Notes under the pieces: model-generated
What the model was told of the DNA's origin: nothing
The model's input: the letters and a program-made list of their open reading frames with translations, nothing else
The model's database searches: none
Part shown: positions 26,377-34,964 of the stretch, piece after piece
How positions within the stretch are numbered: the stretch's first letter is position 1
Layout of the letters: every line of letters begins with the position of its first letter
DNA from: Aquidulcibacter paucihalophilus
GTDB taxonomy: Bacteria > Pseudomonadota > Alphaproteobacteria > Caulobacterales > Caulobacteraceae
Assembly: GCA_030285985.1 (NCBI GenBank)
Contig: CP127384.1
Location: forward strand, 976,001 to 1,040,000
Direction: 5' to 3'
DNA: 64,000 nucleotides
Made by a program: the position numbers and the translations under genes

Positions 26377-27282
26377 TTACGCCCCCAGAATCCAGCCTTC
26401 TTCCTGCTCGACCTTCGCGATCAGGGCCCCGTCGGCGCCCTTGGGCGGGGCGAAGGCAGCGGAGAGGGTGCCGGCCTCGTCTAGGGCGGCGAAATGTTCG
26501 GCGGTGACGCGGACCTGGGCCTGGTCCTTGAACTCGCCCTCATTGGGCTTGGCGTCGAACATGGAGGGCCAGACCTCGACCAATAAGGCAGAGAGCGGCT
26601 CAACATCGGCAGCGTCCAGGGCGCGCCAGCCGGTGCCGAAGGGCCAGACGGCGCCCGAGGGGCCGAGCTTCTCGAGCAGACGGCGGACGGCGGGGACGCC
26701 GACCAGGGTCTGGCCGCCGACGGCGCCGGCACCGTGCATCTGCCAGACCGACTTGGGCTGGAGCTTGCCCTTGCGGACCGCGTCCTGCGTCGCGCGATAC
26801 TCCGGGATGTCCGCGCCCGAGCCCACGGGGGGCTTGGTCGTGGTCAGCCAGCGCTGGGCCTGATTGGCCGGAGCGCCCCACATGGGCCAGGCGTTGTCGG
26901 TCATCAGCCGGTTGATCTTGGCCGCGACCTGGTAGCGGTTGTTGGTGTTGTCGGGCTTGTCGACCACGTTGGCGGCGAGGAATTTCCACATCGCCGACCA
27001 GGGCGTTCCCGTCAGCTTGAGCCGTTCGGCCGTGCCGGCGGGGAAGCCGAAATTGAAATCGAAGCCGACCAGCACGCGGTCGCCGCGCTTGCGGTGCTCG
27101 GCCAGCAGGGAGGCCAGCAGGGCCTCGCCCTCGGCGCGCGTCGCGACATTGTGGGTCTCGGAATAGAGGCGGAAACGCACGTCGCGTTTGGCCACGCCGA
27201 GCCACAGGGACGTATCGCCGAGCTTCTTGCCCTCGGCGGCGGTCCAGTCAGCGATGATGTAGGCGTCGAACAGGCGGGCCAC
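26377..27282 (-). CDS. Conserved hypothetical protein, possibly RNase H-like fold (DUF429-like)
   Basis: A 301-residue soluble protein of unknown function. The start MARLFDAYIIADWTAAEGKK followed by SLWLGVAKRD, and RVLVGFDFNFGFPAGTAERL near residue 75, recalls DUF429-like proteins with an RNase H/actin-like fold: an early Asp-Trp, then a second acidic strand. A later GAGAVGGQTLVGVPAVRRLLE is also typical of that group. The assignment is by eye. It has the repeat element on its downstream side, and a membrane-anchored gene ends 87 bp upstream on the same strand. Confidence 0.7.
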   Translation of the reverse strand: MARLFDAYIIADWTAAEGKKLGDTSLWLGVAKRDVRFRLYSETHNVATRAEGEALLASLLAEHRKRGDRVLVGFDFNFGFPAGTAERLKLTGTPWSAMWKFLAANVVDKPDNTNNRYQVAAKINRLMTDNAWPMWGAPANQAQRWLTTTKPPVGSGADIPEYRATQDAVRKGKLQPKSVWQMHGAGAVGGQTLVGVPAVRRLLEKLGPSGAVWPFGTGWRALDAADVEPLSALLVEVWPSMFDAKPNEGEFKDQAQVRVTAEHFAALDEAGTLSAAFAPPKGADGALIAKVEQEEGWILGA

Positions 27283-27369
27283 GGGGGCTCCTCAGGGTAC
27301 TCGGTCACAGGGAATGGGGGGTTCTAGCGGTCCGGGGGCGGGGGCGGAAGGGCGCCCGCCTGATTCCGC

Positions 27370-27885
27370 TCACCCCTTCAGCAGGGCTTCCAGATGGGAG
27401 AGCCAGCGGCGGCCGAGGCGGAGGGCCTCGCCGGGGGAGCCGGTCTGGACCGGGAGGGTGGCGTCCCAGAGGGCGAGTTCGAACTCGGGGTGGCGGGCGT
27501 CGGCGAACATCAGCCGCAGCACCACCTGTTCGGCGTCGGGGGCCATGAGGTCGAGCGCCTTGCGGGCCTCGCCGCGGCGGACGCGGGCGACGACGTGGCC
27601 GTCGACGATGATTTCACCGCCCTCGATCTCCTCGAAGGCATAGACCAGACCGGAGCCACCGCGGTTCCAGAGCACGGCGACCTGGGCACCATCGAAATCG
27701 AGGCCGGCGGCGCGGCCCTCGGCGGGCGACAGGGCCTCGGCCTCGGGCGTGGCGCCGAGCGATTTCAGCAGGGCCCGGCGCATGCGGCGGATCGGCTCCA
27801 TCCACCAGTTCAGGACCAGGGCGCCCGTGGTCAGGGCCGCCGCCGCGAGGGCGACCAGCAGTATGACCCTGAGCACATCGGCCAA
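27370..27885 (-). CDS. Membrane-anchored conserved hypothetical protein
   Basis: 171 residues: one N-terminal transmembrane helix (VLRVILLVALAAAALTTGAL, about 4-24), then a soluble domain. The latter includes AQVAVLWNRGGSGLVYAFEE, GGEIIVDGHVVARVRRGEAR and a Trp-containing C-terminus (RRWLSHLEALLKG). I do not recognise a family. The gene starts 2 bp after the xthA stop, so the two are one transcription unit. Confidence 0.72.
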   Translation of the reverse strand: MADVLRVILLVALAAAALTTGALVLNWWMEPIRRMRRALLKSLGATPEAEALSPAEGRAAGLDFDGAQVAVLWNRGGSGLVYAFEEIEGGEIIVDGHVVARVRRGEARKALDLMAPDAEQVVLRLMFADARHPEFELALWDATLPVQTGSPGEALRLGRRWLSHLEALLKG

Positions 27886-27887
27886 GT

Positions 27888-28685
27888 TCAGTCCTCCAGT
27901 TCGACGACGACGGGGACGTGGTCGGACGGCTTGTCCATGTCGCGGGCGTCGCGATGGGTCTCGACGCCGACGAAGCGGTCGGCCGCCTGGGGCGACAGCA
28001 GGTGGAAGTCGATGCGGATGCCGTGGTCGCGCTGCCAGGCGCCGGCCTGGTAGTCCCAGAAGGTGAAGGTGCCGGGCGGCTGTTTGCCCAGGGCTCCGGC
28101 CTCGGACAGGCCGAGGTTGTTCAGGGCCCGGAAGGCGGCGCGACTCTCGGGCTGGAACAGGGCGTCACCGGTCCAGGCAGCCGGGTTCTTCGCGTCGTCC
28201 GGGGTGGGAATGACGTTGTAGTCGCCGCAGAGGGTGAAGGCCTCTTCCTGCCGGAGCAGGTCCCTCGCATGGGCCTGAAGCCGGTCCATCCATGCCAGTT
28301 TGTAGGCGAATTTTTCCGTGCCGATCGGGTTGCCGTTGGGCAGGTAGAGGCAGCCGACGCGGACCGGGCGCGGGCATTCGATCACGGCCTCGATGTAGCG
28401 GGCCTGTTCGAACTCCGCCTCGAAACCGGAGGCGTCCACGCCGGGCAGGCCGCGGCGCACGTCGCTGAGCGGATATTTCGAGAGCAGGGCGACGCCGTTG
28501 TAGGTCTTCTGGCCGTTGGTCTCGACGTTGTAGCCGAGCGACTCAAAGGCCTCGCGGGGGAATTTCTCGTCCAGGCATTTGATCTCCTGGAAGCCGACGA
28601 CGTCGGGCTGGGCCGCCTCCAGCCACGCCAGCACCGTCGGCAGGCGGGCGTTGACGGAGTTCACGTTCCAGGTGGCGATGCGCAT
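27888..28685 (-). CDS. xthA: Exodeoxyribonuclease III / AP endonuclease
   Basis: A 265-residue EEP-fold enzyme that cleaves DNA at abasic sites and trims 3' blocking groups. It reads MRIATWNVNSVNARLPTVLA at the N-terminus, VVGFQEIKCLDEKFP with the metal-binding Glu, YNGVALLSKYPL, FTLCGDYNVIPTPDD with Asp/Asn and the terminal DKPSDHVPVVVEL with the catalytic Asp-His. It repairs products of the DNA glycosylases encoded at 8.5 and 14.4 kb, although the genes are far apart. Confidence 0.96.
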   Translation of the reverse strand: MRIATWNVNSVNARLPTVLAWLEAAQPDVVGFQEIKCLDEKFPREAFESLGYNVETNGQKTYNGVALLSKYPLSDVRRGLPGVDASGFEAEFEQARYIEAVIECPRPVRVGCLYLPNGNPIGTEKFAYKLAWMDRLQAHARDLLRQEEAFTLCGDYNVIPTPDDAKNPAAWTGDALFQPESRAAFRALNNLGLSEAGALGKQPPGTFTFWDYQAGAWQRDHGIRIDFHLLSPQAADRFVGVETHRDARDMDKPSDHVPVVVELED

Positions 28686-28732
28686 ACGCCATGCTTAAGG
28701 CGCGTCGGGGCGGTCTGTGAAGCCGGCATCGG

Positions 28733-28784
28733 CCGGACCATTCTGCCGTCAGGTCGAATCGAACTGACGGCAAAAATGGTCCGG
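28733..28784. repeat. Strong 20-bp stem inverted repeat
   Basis: CCGGACCATTCTGCCGTCAG (28733-28752) pairs with CTGACGGCAAAAATGGTCCGG (28764-28784) apart from a one-base bulge and a single mismatch, leaving an 11-nt loop GTCGAATCGAA. It lies just upstream of xthA. It could be a transcript-processing hairpin or an insertion-type repeat. Confidence 0.7.
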
Positions 28785-28794
28785 AGTTATGCTG

Positions 28795-28845
28795 GAGCGA
28801 AATCTGAGCCTTGGCGGACTGCGTCCACCAAGACCGATTTCGCTC
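28795..28845. repeat. Palindromic intergenic repeat (family member 1)
   Basis: Perfect outer arms GAGCGAAATC / GATTTCGCTC enclose imperfect inner arms TGAGCCTTGGCGGAC and GTCCACCAAGACC. The same design and sequence recur at 34916-34964 and around 42157-42206, so this is a dispersed repeat family rather than a local hairpin. Confidence 0.7.
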
Positions 28846-28854
28846 TAACGAAAA

Positions 28855-28880
28855 ACGCCCCGGAGCGAACTCCGGGGCGT
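28855..28880 (-). terminator. Intrinsic terminator for the four-cysteine-module protein gene or bidirectional stop
   Basis: Perfect 11-bp stem ACGCCCCGGAG / CTCCGGGGCGT, loop CGAA on the plus strand. Read on the minus strand it is followed by TTTTCG, as expected downstream of the gene that ends at 28905. Confidence 0.85.
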
Positions 28881-28904
28881 CGTCTCGATGGATTTTCCGG
28901 CCGA

Positions 28905-29903
28905 TTACTCGGTCGGCGGCAGGGCCGGGGCCGGGGTGAAGCGGCAGCCCCCGCCGATCCGCTGGGCGGTGGCGCAGGGGTAGATCTGCTGGGTCACGCC
29001 CTCATTGTTGATGCGGGCGATATAGCCTTCACCTTCGGCGGCGCATTTGGCTTCGTAGAAGCGGCCGTTGGCATTGGAGCCCATCAGGCGGACCTGGGTG
29101 ACGTCGCAGGCCGCGGCGTCGGTGCCGGCCAGCTTGGGCTCGAAGCCGTCAGCCTGTTCCTGACCCGTGGTGAAGCGGCAGATGCCGCCGGTCGAGTTGA
29201 CCTGCAGGCAGTCCTTCAGGTCCCAGCCGGTGCCGACGCGTTCCAGCCAGTAGCCGTCCGTGCCGGCGCAGCCGATTTCGTAGACGATGTTGTCGGCGTC
29301 GCTCTTGCCGATGGCGACGGCCTCATCGACCGTGCAGGTGACGCCGGCACCGCGGGCCCAGCCACCGATGACGGCCAGGCCGTTCTGGTTGGCGGGGAGG
29401 GCGCATTGCTGGCCCACGTCGGCGGCGGGGTCGCGCAGACGGGCGGTGTAGGCGGTGCCGGCCAGCTCGAGGCAGTCGAAGCTCTGGGGCGGGGTCGACT
29501 CGATCAGGATCAGGCCGGGGCCTTCCGAACAGGCGGCTTCATAGATCTTCTGCTGTTCGGCGTTCATGCCGGGCTGGGCGGCCTCGGTCACCGAGCAGGC
29601 AGCACCGGTGGCGACGACCAGGACCTGGGCGGCGGCCTTGATTTCCTCGGGCGTTGCGACCGCCGGAGGGGGAGCCGGACGATTGCGGGTGGCGCGGTTG
29701 TCCGGCACGCGGTCGCGACGACCGCCGCCGACGCGGCCGGGCAGGACGCTCTCACCGCGGATGGTACCGGAGGCCCGGTCGGATTCCGTCCGGCCGGTGG
29801 TCCCGGGATTTTCAGGACTATCCTGGGCGAAGGCGGGCTGGGCCGCGATCAGCGCGAGGGCCAGGGCACCGCCCGCAAGCGCGAGCCATTTTCTGTGGAA
29901 CAC
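28905..29903 (-). CDS. Secreted protein with three four-cysteine modules
   Basis: 332 residues with signal peptide MFHRKWLALAGGALALALIA up to QPAFAQ and a low-complexity Arg/Pro linker (about 27-80). Three related modules follow. Each begins with C-[ST/D]-V-x-[EQ], has a Y-E-x-x-C-x-x-x-x-x-G-Y/L segment, then a short Cys-containing strand and a closing Cys, for example CTVDEAVAIG, IVYEIGCAGTDGYWLE, KDCLQV and ICRFT. The last two modules are the most alike. Disulfide-stabilised repeats suggest a periplasmic or surface protein. I do not recognise a named family. Confidence 0.8.
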   Translation of the reverse strand: MFHRKWLALAGGALALALIAAQPAFAQDSPENPGTTGRTESDRASGTIRGESVLPGRVGGGRRDRVPDNRATRNRPAPPPAVATPEEIKAAAQVLVVATGAACSVTEAAQPGMNAEQQKIYEAACSEGPGLILIESTPPQSFDCLELAGTAYTARLRDPAADVGQQCALPANQNGLAVIGGWARGAGVTCTVDEAVAIGKSDADNIVYEIGCAGTDGYWLERVGTGWDLKDCLQVNSTGGICRFTTGQEQADGFEPKLAGTDAAACDVTQVRLMGSNANGRFYEAKCAAEGEGYIARINNEGVTQQIYPCATAQRIGGGCRFTPAPALPPTE

Positions 29904-30043
29904 GAGAACACTCCGAACAGGATAACCGTTGGCTCAACCCTTGGCGGGCCGATGTGGCGGGGTCAAGGCGTGCGCGTGCGAGCGGCTGGACGGAGACCGC
30001 CGGTTGAGGGTATCAAGACGATCAGTTGCAATTGGAGACGGAC

Positions 30044-31135
30044 TTGGCAGACGGCGCGGTCCCGGCAGAGATCGATCAGGCGGCGCGCGACGGGCGCGGC
30101 CTGACCTATCCGCATCCGGTCCCGCCCGGGTTCGGCGAGGCCATCACGGTCGCGCCGGGCGTGCTGTGGATGCGGCTGTCGCTGCCGATCTCGCTGAACC
30201 ACATCAATGTCTATGCGGTCGAGGACGGCGAGGGCTGGGTCCTGATCGACACCGGGCTGAACATCCCCGATTCGCGCGACCGCTGGGACGCCCTGCTGGC
30301 GGGACCGCTGGGCGGACGGCCGGTGACGCGGGTGATCTGTACCCATATGCACCCCGACCATATCGGCCTGGCCGGATGGCTGTGCGAGCGGACGGGCGCG
30401 CCGCTGGTGATGACGCGGGTGGAGTATGTGACCGCCCGGATGCTGCTGGCGGACACGGGACAGCCGGCACCGGAAGCGGGCGCGGTCCACTATCGCGCCG
30501 CCGGCTGGGATGCCGAACAGGTTGAGACCTACCGCCGCGAGTTCGGCCAGTTCGGCCGGGCCGTCTCGCCCATGCCGACCGGCTATGTGCGGATGCGCGA
30601 GGGCGACCGGCTGAGCATCGGCGGGCAGGACTGGCGGGTGGTGGTCGGCGAGGGACACAGTCCGGAGCACGCCTGCCTGTGGCGCGAGGCCGACGGCGTG
30701 ATGCTGGGCGGGGACCAGATCCTGCCGCGGATATCGTCGAATGTGTCGGTCTGGCCGACCGAGCCGAATGCCGACCCGCTGGGTGACTGGCTGGACTCGC
30801 TGGAGCGGATGAAGGGCATCCTGCCGCACGACGGCCTGATCCTGCCCTCGCATGGCGAGCCCTTCCATGGGGTGCACACGCGGCTGGACGCGCTGATCCG
30901 GGGGCATGAGGTTTCGCTGAAGCGGCTGGAGAAGACGTTGCAGACGCCGAAGCGGGCGGTGGACGTCTTCGGGGCCCTGTTCGCGCGCGCGGTCGGCGAC
31001 GGGGTGCGGGGGATGGCCACGGGCGAGGCGATCGCGCATCTGAACTATCTGCTGCATCGCGGCCGCGTCACCCGGACGCGCGATGCCGACGGCGTGGACT
31101 GGTGGACAATGATCAAACGGGGAGAGGCCGCGTGA
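30044..31135 (+). CDS. MBL-fold metallo-hydrolase
   Basis: 363 residues. The zinc site is complete: VICTHMHPDHIGLAGWL (HxHxDH) near residue 100, GHSPEHACL near 205, the Asp in VMLGGDQIL near 225 and LPSHGEPFHGV near 272. A C-terminal helical domain (HEVSLKRLEKTL to HLNYLLHRGRV) is typical of the beta-lactamase-2-like/LACTB2 group that acts on thioesters or RNA. There is no ATG in the region, so the TTG at 30044, 6 bp after GGAG, is taken as the start; TTG at 30026 is an alternative. Its stop overlaps the GTG of the hydratase gene. Confidence 0.87.
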   Translation: MADGAVPAEIDQAARDGRGLTYPHPVPPGFGEAITVAPGVLWMRLSLPISLNHINVYAVEDGEGWVLIDTGLNIPDSRDRWDALLAGPLGGRPVTRVICTHMHPDHIGLAGWLCERTGAPLVMTRVEYVTARMLLADTGQPAPEAGAVHYRAAGWDAEQVETYRREFGQFGRAVSPMPTGYVRMREGDRLSIGGQDWRVVVGEGHSPEHACLWREADGVMLGGDQILPRISSNVSVWPTEPNADPLGDWLDSLERMKGILPHDGLILPSHGEPFHGVHTRLDALIRGHEVSLKRLEKTLQTPKRAVDVFGALFARAVGDGVRGMATGEAIAHLNYLLHRGRVTRTRDADGVDWWTMIKRGEAA

Positions 31136-31908
31136 GCGACCAAATTCAGACCGAACTGGCGGGCGGCGTCCTGACCGTCACCCTGGCGCGGCCGGAGAAG
31201 AAGAACGCCATCACCCAGGCCATGTACGCGGTGCTGGCCGAGGCGACCCAGCGCGCGCGGACGGACGATGCCGTGCGGGTGCTGGTGTTCAAGGGCCAGG
31301 GCGACAGCTTCTCGGCGGGCAATGACATCGCCGACTTCATCGCCCTGGGCTCGCAGGGCGGGGGACAGGTCACCGACGCCCCTGTGTTCCATTTCCTCAA
31401 GGCCCTGGCCGATCTGGACAAGCCGGCGGTTGCCGCTGTCCGGGGACGGGCGGTCGGCATCGGCCTGACGCTGCTGCTGCATTGCGACATGGTGGTGGTG
31501 GCCGAGGACGCCCTGCTGTCGGCCCCCTTCATCAATCTGGCACTGGCCCCGGAGGCGGCGTCCTCGATGTTGCTGCCGGCGGTGCTGGGCCATCAGCGGG
31601 CGTTCGAGATTTTCGCCCTCGGCGAGCCCATCGACGGCCGTACGGCGGTCGCCTGGGGGCTGGCCAACCGGGCCGTGCCCGCGGACCAGGTCGATGCCGT
31701 GGCGGCGGAGCTGGCGGGCAAACTGGCCGCGCGGGCGCCCAACTCCATCCGCAAGACCAAGCGGCTGATGCGGGACGCCGCGCAGCTGTGGGCCCTGATG
31801 CAGCGCGAAGGCGAGGCCTTCGGCAGCCAGATGTCGAGCCCCGAGGCGATGGAGGCCTTCATGGCCTTCAGCCAGAAGCGCGCACCTGATTTCTCGAAAG
31901 CCGGTTGA
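31132..31908 (+). CDS. Enoyl-CoA hydratase/isomerase family protein
   Basis: A 258-residue crotonase-fold enzyme. Oxyanion-hole motifs: NAITQAMYAVL early, FSAGNDIADFIAL near residue 62, AVRGRAVGIGLTLLLHCDMV near 103 and SAPFINLALAPEAASSMLLP near 127 with the acidic catalytic position. It probably hydrates or isomerises an enoyl-CoA in fatty acid or aromatic degradation. The GTG start at 31132 overlaps the MBL gene stop (GTGA), suggesting the two act together on CoA thioesters. Confidence 0.93.
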   Translation: MSDQIQTELAGGVLTVTLARPEKKNAITQAMYAVLAEATQRARTDDAVRVLVFKGQGDSFSAGNDIADFIALGSQGGGQVTDAPVFHFLKALADLDKPAVAAVRGRAVGIGLTLLLHCDMVVVAEDALLSAPFINLALAPEAASSMLLPAVLGHQRAFEIFALGEPIDGRTAVAWGLANRAVPADQVDAVAAELAGKLAARAPNSIRKTKRLMRDAAQLWALMQREGEAFGSQMSSPEAMEAFMAFSQKRAPDFSKAG

Positions 31909-31942
31909 TTCGCAGGTCGGCGAGCCCTAGTTGCGCGCCCTC

Positions 31943-32431
31943 ATGTTGGACGCCCCCGCCAGACCCGCGCCCCAAGACGCTTCTTGGCGCATAGAGATCG
32001 AAGCCTCCGCCGACGCAGCGGCGGTCGAGGGTCTCGTGCTGGCGGCTTTCGGGCCTGGCCGGTTCGCCAAGACGGCGGAGCGGCTGCGCGAGCGGGCGCG
32101 GATCGCGGCCGGGTTCGTCGCGCGCGAGAACGGCAAGGTCATCGGCTCGGTGCGGCTGTGGGCGATCACGGTCGGCGGCGAGCCGGCGCTGTTTCTCGGC
32201 CCGATAGCGGTGTCGGCGGACAGCCGCCGGGCGGGACTGGGCGCCGATCTGGTGCAGGCCTGCGTGGATCATGCCGGAGATGTCGGCATCCTTCTGGTCG
32301 GTGATCTTCCCTATTTCGGCCGGTTCGGGTTCCGGCCGGCCCGGGAGGCGCGCCTGAACGGGCCCGTCGATCAGCGGCGTGTGCTGTGGCGGGGCGAGGG
32401 CGAGGCGACGGGAACCGTGTTGCCGGCCTGA
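31943..32431 (+). CDS. GNAT family N-acetyltransferase
   Basis: A 162-residue acetyltransferase. A typical GNAT order is seen: RIEIEASADAAAVEGLVLAAF, GFVARENGKVIGSVRLW, then the acetyl-CoA loop FLGPIAVSADSRRAGLGADLV, and LLVGDLPYFGRFGFRPA near the end, which marks the YhbS-like subgroup. The substrate is unknown. An ATG at 31943 was preferred to an upstream TTG at 31931. Confidence 0.88.
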   Translation: MLDAPARPAPQDASWRIEIEASADAAAVEGLVLAAFGPGRFAKTAERLRERARIAAGFVARENGKVIGSVRLWAITVGGEPALFLGPIAVSADSRRAGLGADLVQACVDHAGDVGILLVGDLPYFGRFGFRPAREARLNGPVDQRRVLWRGEGEATGTVLPA

Positions 32432-32482
32432 CTCGCCGGCGGACGCCTTTCCGATCCGACCGACGCGGCCTAAGTCTGGGGC

Positions 32483-33049
32483 ATGGCTGAATCCGCGGGC
32501 AGCAAGACAGGACTGGCCGGCGTGGCGGCTGCGGCGAAACAGGCGCCGGGCCGTGGGCCGCCGCCGGTGCATCTGTGGCATCCGGCGCATTGCGGCGAGA
32601 TCGACATCGTCATCCGCCGCGACGGCCTGTGGATGCACGAGGGCTCGCCGATCGGCCGGGCGGAACTGGTGCGACTGTTCTCGACCGTGCTGCGCAAGGA
32701 CGACGACGGCTATGTGCTGGTCACGCCCGGCGAGAAGCTGTCGATCACGGTCGAGGACCTGCCGTTCCGCGCCGTGAGCGTCGAGCGACGGGGAGAGGCT
32801 CTGGTTTTCACTACCGATGTCGGGGACGAGACCGAGGCCGGGCCGGACCATCCCATCCGCGTCGAGACTGATCCTGCAACCGGCGAGCCGTCGCCGTCGG
32901 TGCATGTCCGGGCCGACCTTTGGGCGCGGATCGCGCGGCCGGTCTTCTATGAACTGGTCGAGATGGCGGGGGTCGAGGACGGGCGGCTGACGGTGCGGTC
33001 GGGCGGCGTCGCCTTCGCCCTGGGCCCGGTCGGGGCGGGCCTGGAATGA
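32483..33049 (+). CDS. DUF1285 domain protein
   Basis: 188 residues. The conserved core HCGEIDIVIRRDGLWMHEGS followed by PIGRAELVRLFSTVLRKDDD and YVLVTPGEKLSITVEDLPF identifies DUF1285, a family of unknown function widespread in proteobacteria. It heads a coupled trio: its stop overlaps the NUDIX gene start (ATGA), which in turn overlaps cca. The association with NUDIX and cca genes is recurrent in alphaproteobacteria, as I recall, and suggests a housekeeping role. Confidence 0.9.
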   Translation: MAESAGSKTGLAGVAAAAKQAPGRGPPPVHLWHPAHCGEIDIVIRRDGLWMHEGSPIGRAELVRLFSTVLRKDDDGYVLVTPGEKLSITVEDLPFRAVSVERRGEALVFTTDVGDETEAGPDHPIRVETDPATGEPSPSVHVRADLWARIARPVFYELVEMAGVEDGRLTVRSGGVAFALGPVGAGLE

Positions 33050-33705
33050 GCCTGTCGAGCCTGCGCGCGCGTTTGATCGAACATCTGGAGCCGGCCGCCA
33101 GCTGGACGGCGGACCGGGCACCCGCACGCTCGGACTTTGACCTGAACCCGGAGGCCGAACGGCCGGAGCGGATCCTGAGGCCCGCCGCGGTGTTGATCCC
33201 CGTGATCGCGGGGCCGGACGGGGCGACAGTGTTGATGACACGCCGGTCGGACACGCTGGCCAGCCATACCGGTCAGATCGCCTTTCCCGGCGGACGGCTG
33301 GATCCCGGTGAGACCGCGGTCGAGGCGGCCGTGCGTGAGGCCTTCGAGGAGGTGGCGCTGGACCCGGCCCTGGTCGAGGTGCTGGGCGTCGGCGACGCCT
33401 ATGAGACGGGCACCGGCTTTCTGGTGACGCCGGTGGTCGGCTGGCTGACGGCGACGCCCGCCACCGAGGCGGCGCTGGACGAGGTGGCCGAGGTGTTCGA
33501 GGTGCCGTGGGACTTCATCATGGACCCGGCCAATCATCGCCGGGATTCCTACGACCGTGAGGGCCAGCCGCGCCGTTGGTACTGGGCCATCACCCACCAG
33601 GAACGCTACATCTGGGGGGTGACGGCGGGGATCGTTCGGGCGCTGCGGACGCGGCTCTACGGCGAGGATGTCCTCCCGGACATCGTGGCGGAGGATGCGG
33701 CGTGA
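33046..33705 (+). CDS. NUDIX hydrolase, CoA pyrophosphatase type
   Basis: 219 residues. The Nudix box reads GRLDPGETAVEAAVREAFEE with the preceding SHTGQIAFPGG, and an upstream LMTRRSDTLASHTGQ is typical of the NudL/UPF0035 CoA pyrophosphatase subgroup. It is predicted to hydrolyse CoA or similar dinucleoside pyrophosphates. The start overlaps the DUF1285 stop and its own stop overlaps the cca GTG. Confidence 0.92.
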   Translation: MSLSSLRARLIEHLEPAASWTADRAPARSDFDLNPEAERPERILRPAAVLIPVIAGPDGATVLMTRRSDTLASHTGQIAFPGGRLDPGETAVEAAVREAFEEVALDPALVEVLGVGDAYETGTGFLVTPVVGWLTATPATEAALDEVAEVFEVPWDFIMDPANHRRDSYDREGQPRRWYWAITHQERYIWGVTAGIVRALRTRLYGEDVLPDIVAEDAA

Positions 33706-34910
33706 GGCGGCTCGATGACCAGCCCTGGCTGACGGCCCCGGCCACGCGCGCCGTGATGGCGGCGCTGGAGGCGGCGGGCGGGCCGGACTGCGCCCGCTTC
33801 GTCGGCGGCTGCGTGCGCAACGCCCTGATCGGGGCACCGGTGGCCGATGTCGACATCGCCACGACCCTGAAGCCGGAAGAGACCGACCGCGCCATCCGCG
33901 CCGCCGGGCTGAAGGCCGTGCCGACCGGAATCGCCCACGGCACGGTGACGGCGGTTTCGGGACGCCAGCCGTTCGAGATCACCACCCTGCGCCGCGATGT
34001 CTCGACGGACGGTCGCAACGCCACCGTGGCCTTCACCGATGACTGGGCCGAGGACGCCGCGCGCCGCGATTTCCGTCTCAACGCCCTGTATGCCGACGGC
34101 GAGGGGCGGGTGTTCGACCCGACCGGCGAAGGCGTCGCGGATGCGGCGGCGGGACGGATCGTCTTCGTCGGCGACCCGGAGACGCGCATCCAGGAAGACT
34201 ATCTGCGCATCCTGCGCTTCTTCCGCTTCTTCGCCTGGTACGGCCGGGGCGAGCCGGACGTCGCCGCGCTGGCGGCATGCCGGGCTTTGGCGTCAGGCAT
34301 GACGCGGTTGTCGGCCGAGCGCGTGTCCAAGGAGCTGATGACCCTGCTGGCCGCACCCGATCCGCGGGTCGCCGTGGCGGCGATGGCGGACACCGGGGTG
34401 CTGGCTCAGGTCCTGCCCGAGGCCGTGGCAGGCCCGTTGTTCGAGGCGGCGGTCGAGCAGGGCGACGACCCGGTCATGCGGTTGATGGCCCTGCTCCCGA
34501 GCAACGAGCGGATTGTGAGAGAGGCCTCGGCGCGTCTGCGGTTTCCGAATGCAACGCGTGACCGACTGGCGGACGCCGCCGTGGCGGCCCCGGTGGTCAG
34601 CCTGACGATGAGCGACGCCGAGGTTCGCGCCGCCGTCTATCGTTTCGGCGGGCGGGCGGTGGCCGACGCCCTTTGCCTGAGGATGGCGGAGCGCCCTGCG
34701 CAAACCGGCGACGGGCACCGTCTGCTGGCGCTGGCCGAGGGCTGGCGACGCCCGTCGATGCCGGTCGGCGGCCGGGAGCTGGCGCGGCTGGGCGTGGAGC
34801 CGGGGCCGGAGACCGGACGGCTGCTCAAGGCGTTCGAGGAAGCCTGGATTGCGGATGACTTCCCCGCCGACGGCCATGCCGAACGGCTGGCCGCGCTGGT
34901 CAGGTCCTGA
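33702..34910 (+). CDS. cca: CCA tRNA nucleotidyltransferase
   Basis: A 402-residue class II nucleotidyltransferase that adds or repairs the tRNA 3' CCA end. It shows CARFVGGCVRNALIGAPVADVDIATTL (catalytic GG and DxD), RRDVSTDGRNATVAFTDDW, EDAARRDFRLNALYADGEG and EDYLRILRFFRFFAWYG. It starts at GTG overlapping the NUDIX stop. The C-terminal domain of about 180 residues is helical. A palindromic repeat follows its stop. Confidence 0.95.
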   Translation: MRRLDDQPWLTAPATRAVMAALEAAGGPDCARFVGGCVRNALIGAPVADVDIATTLKPEETDRAIRAAGLKAVPTGIAHGTVTAVSGRQPFEITTLRRDVSTDGRNATVAFTDDWAEDAARRDFRLNALYADGEGRVFDPTGEGVADAAAGRIVFVGDPETRIQEDYLRILRFFRFFAWYGRGEPDVAALAACRALASGMTRLSAERVSKELMTLLAAPDPRVAVAAMADTGVLAQVLPEAVAGPLFEAAVEQGDDPVMRLMALLPSNERIVREASARLRFPNATRDRLADAAVAAPVVSLTMSDAEVRAAVYRFGGRAVADALCLRMAERPAQTGDGHRLLALAEGWRRPSMPVGGRELARLGVEPGPETGRLLKAFEEAWIADDFPADGHAERLAALVRS

Positions 34911-34915
34911 TCCCG

Positions 34916-34964
34916 ACTGAAATCCGGGCCTTGCCGGACGTCGTCCAACAAGACCGGTTTCAGT
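34916..34964. repeat. Palindromic intergenic repeat (family member 2), bidirectional terminator position
   Basis: Outer arms ACTGAAATCCGG / CCGGTTTCAGT enclose inner arms GCCTTGCCGGACG and CGTCCAACAAGA. It is situated between the convergent cca and EEP genes and reaches into the stop codon of the latter. It is closely related to the elements at 28795 and 42157. Confidence 0.65.

Noticed and set aside
27918..30104. A 728-codon plus-strand frame over xthA and the four-Cys protein gene
   Set aside because: It crosses two terminators and is antisense to conserved genes; it lacks domain signals.
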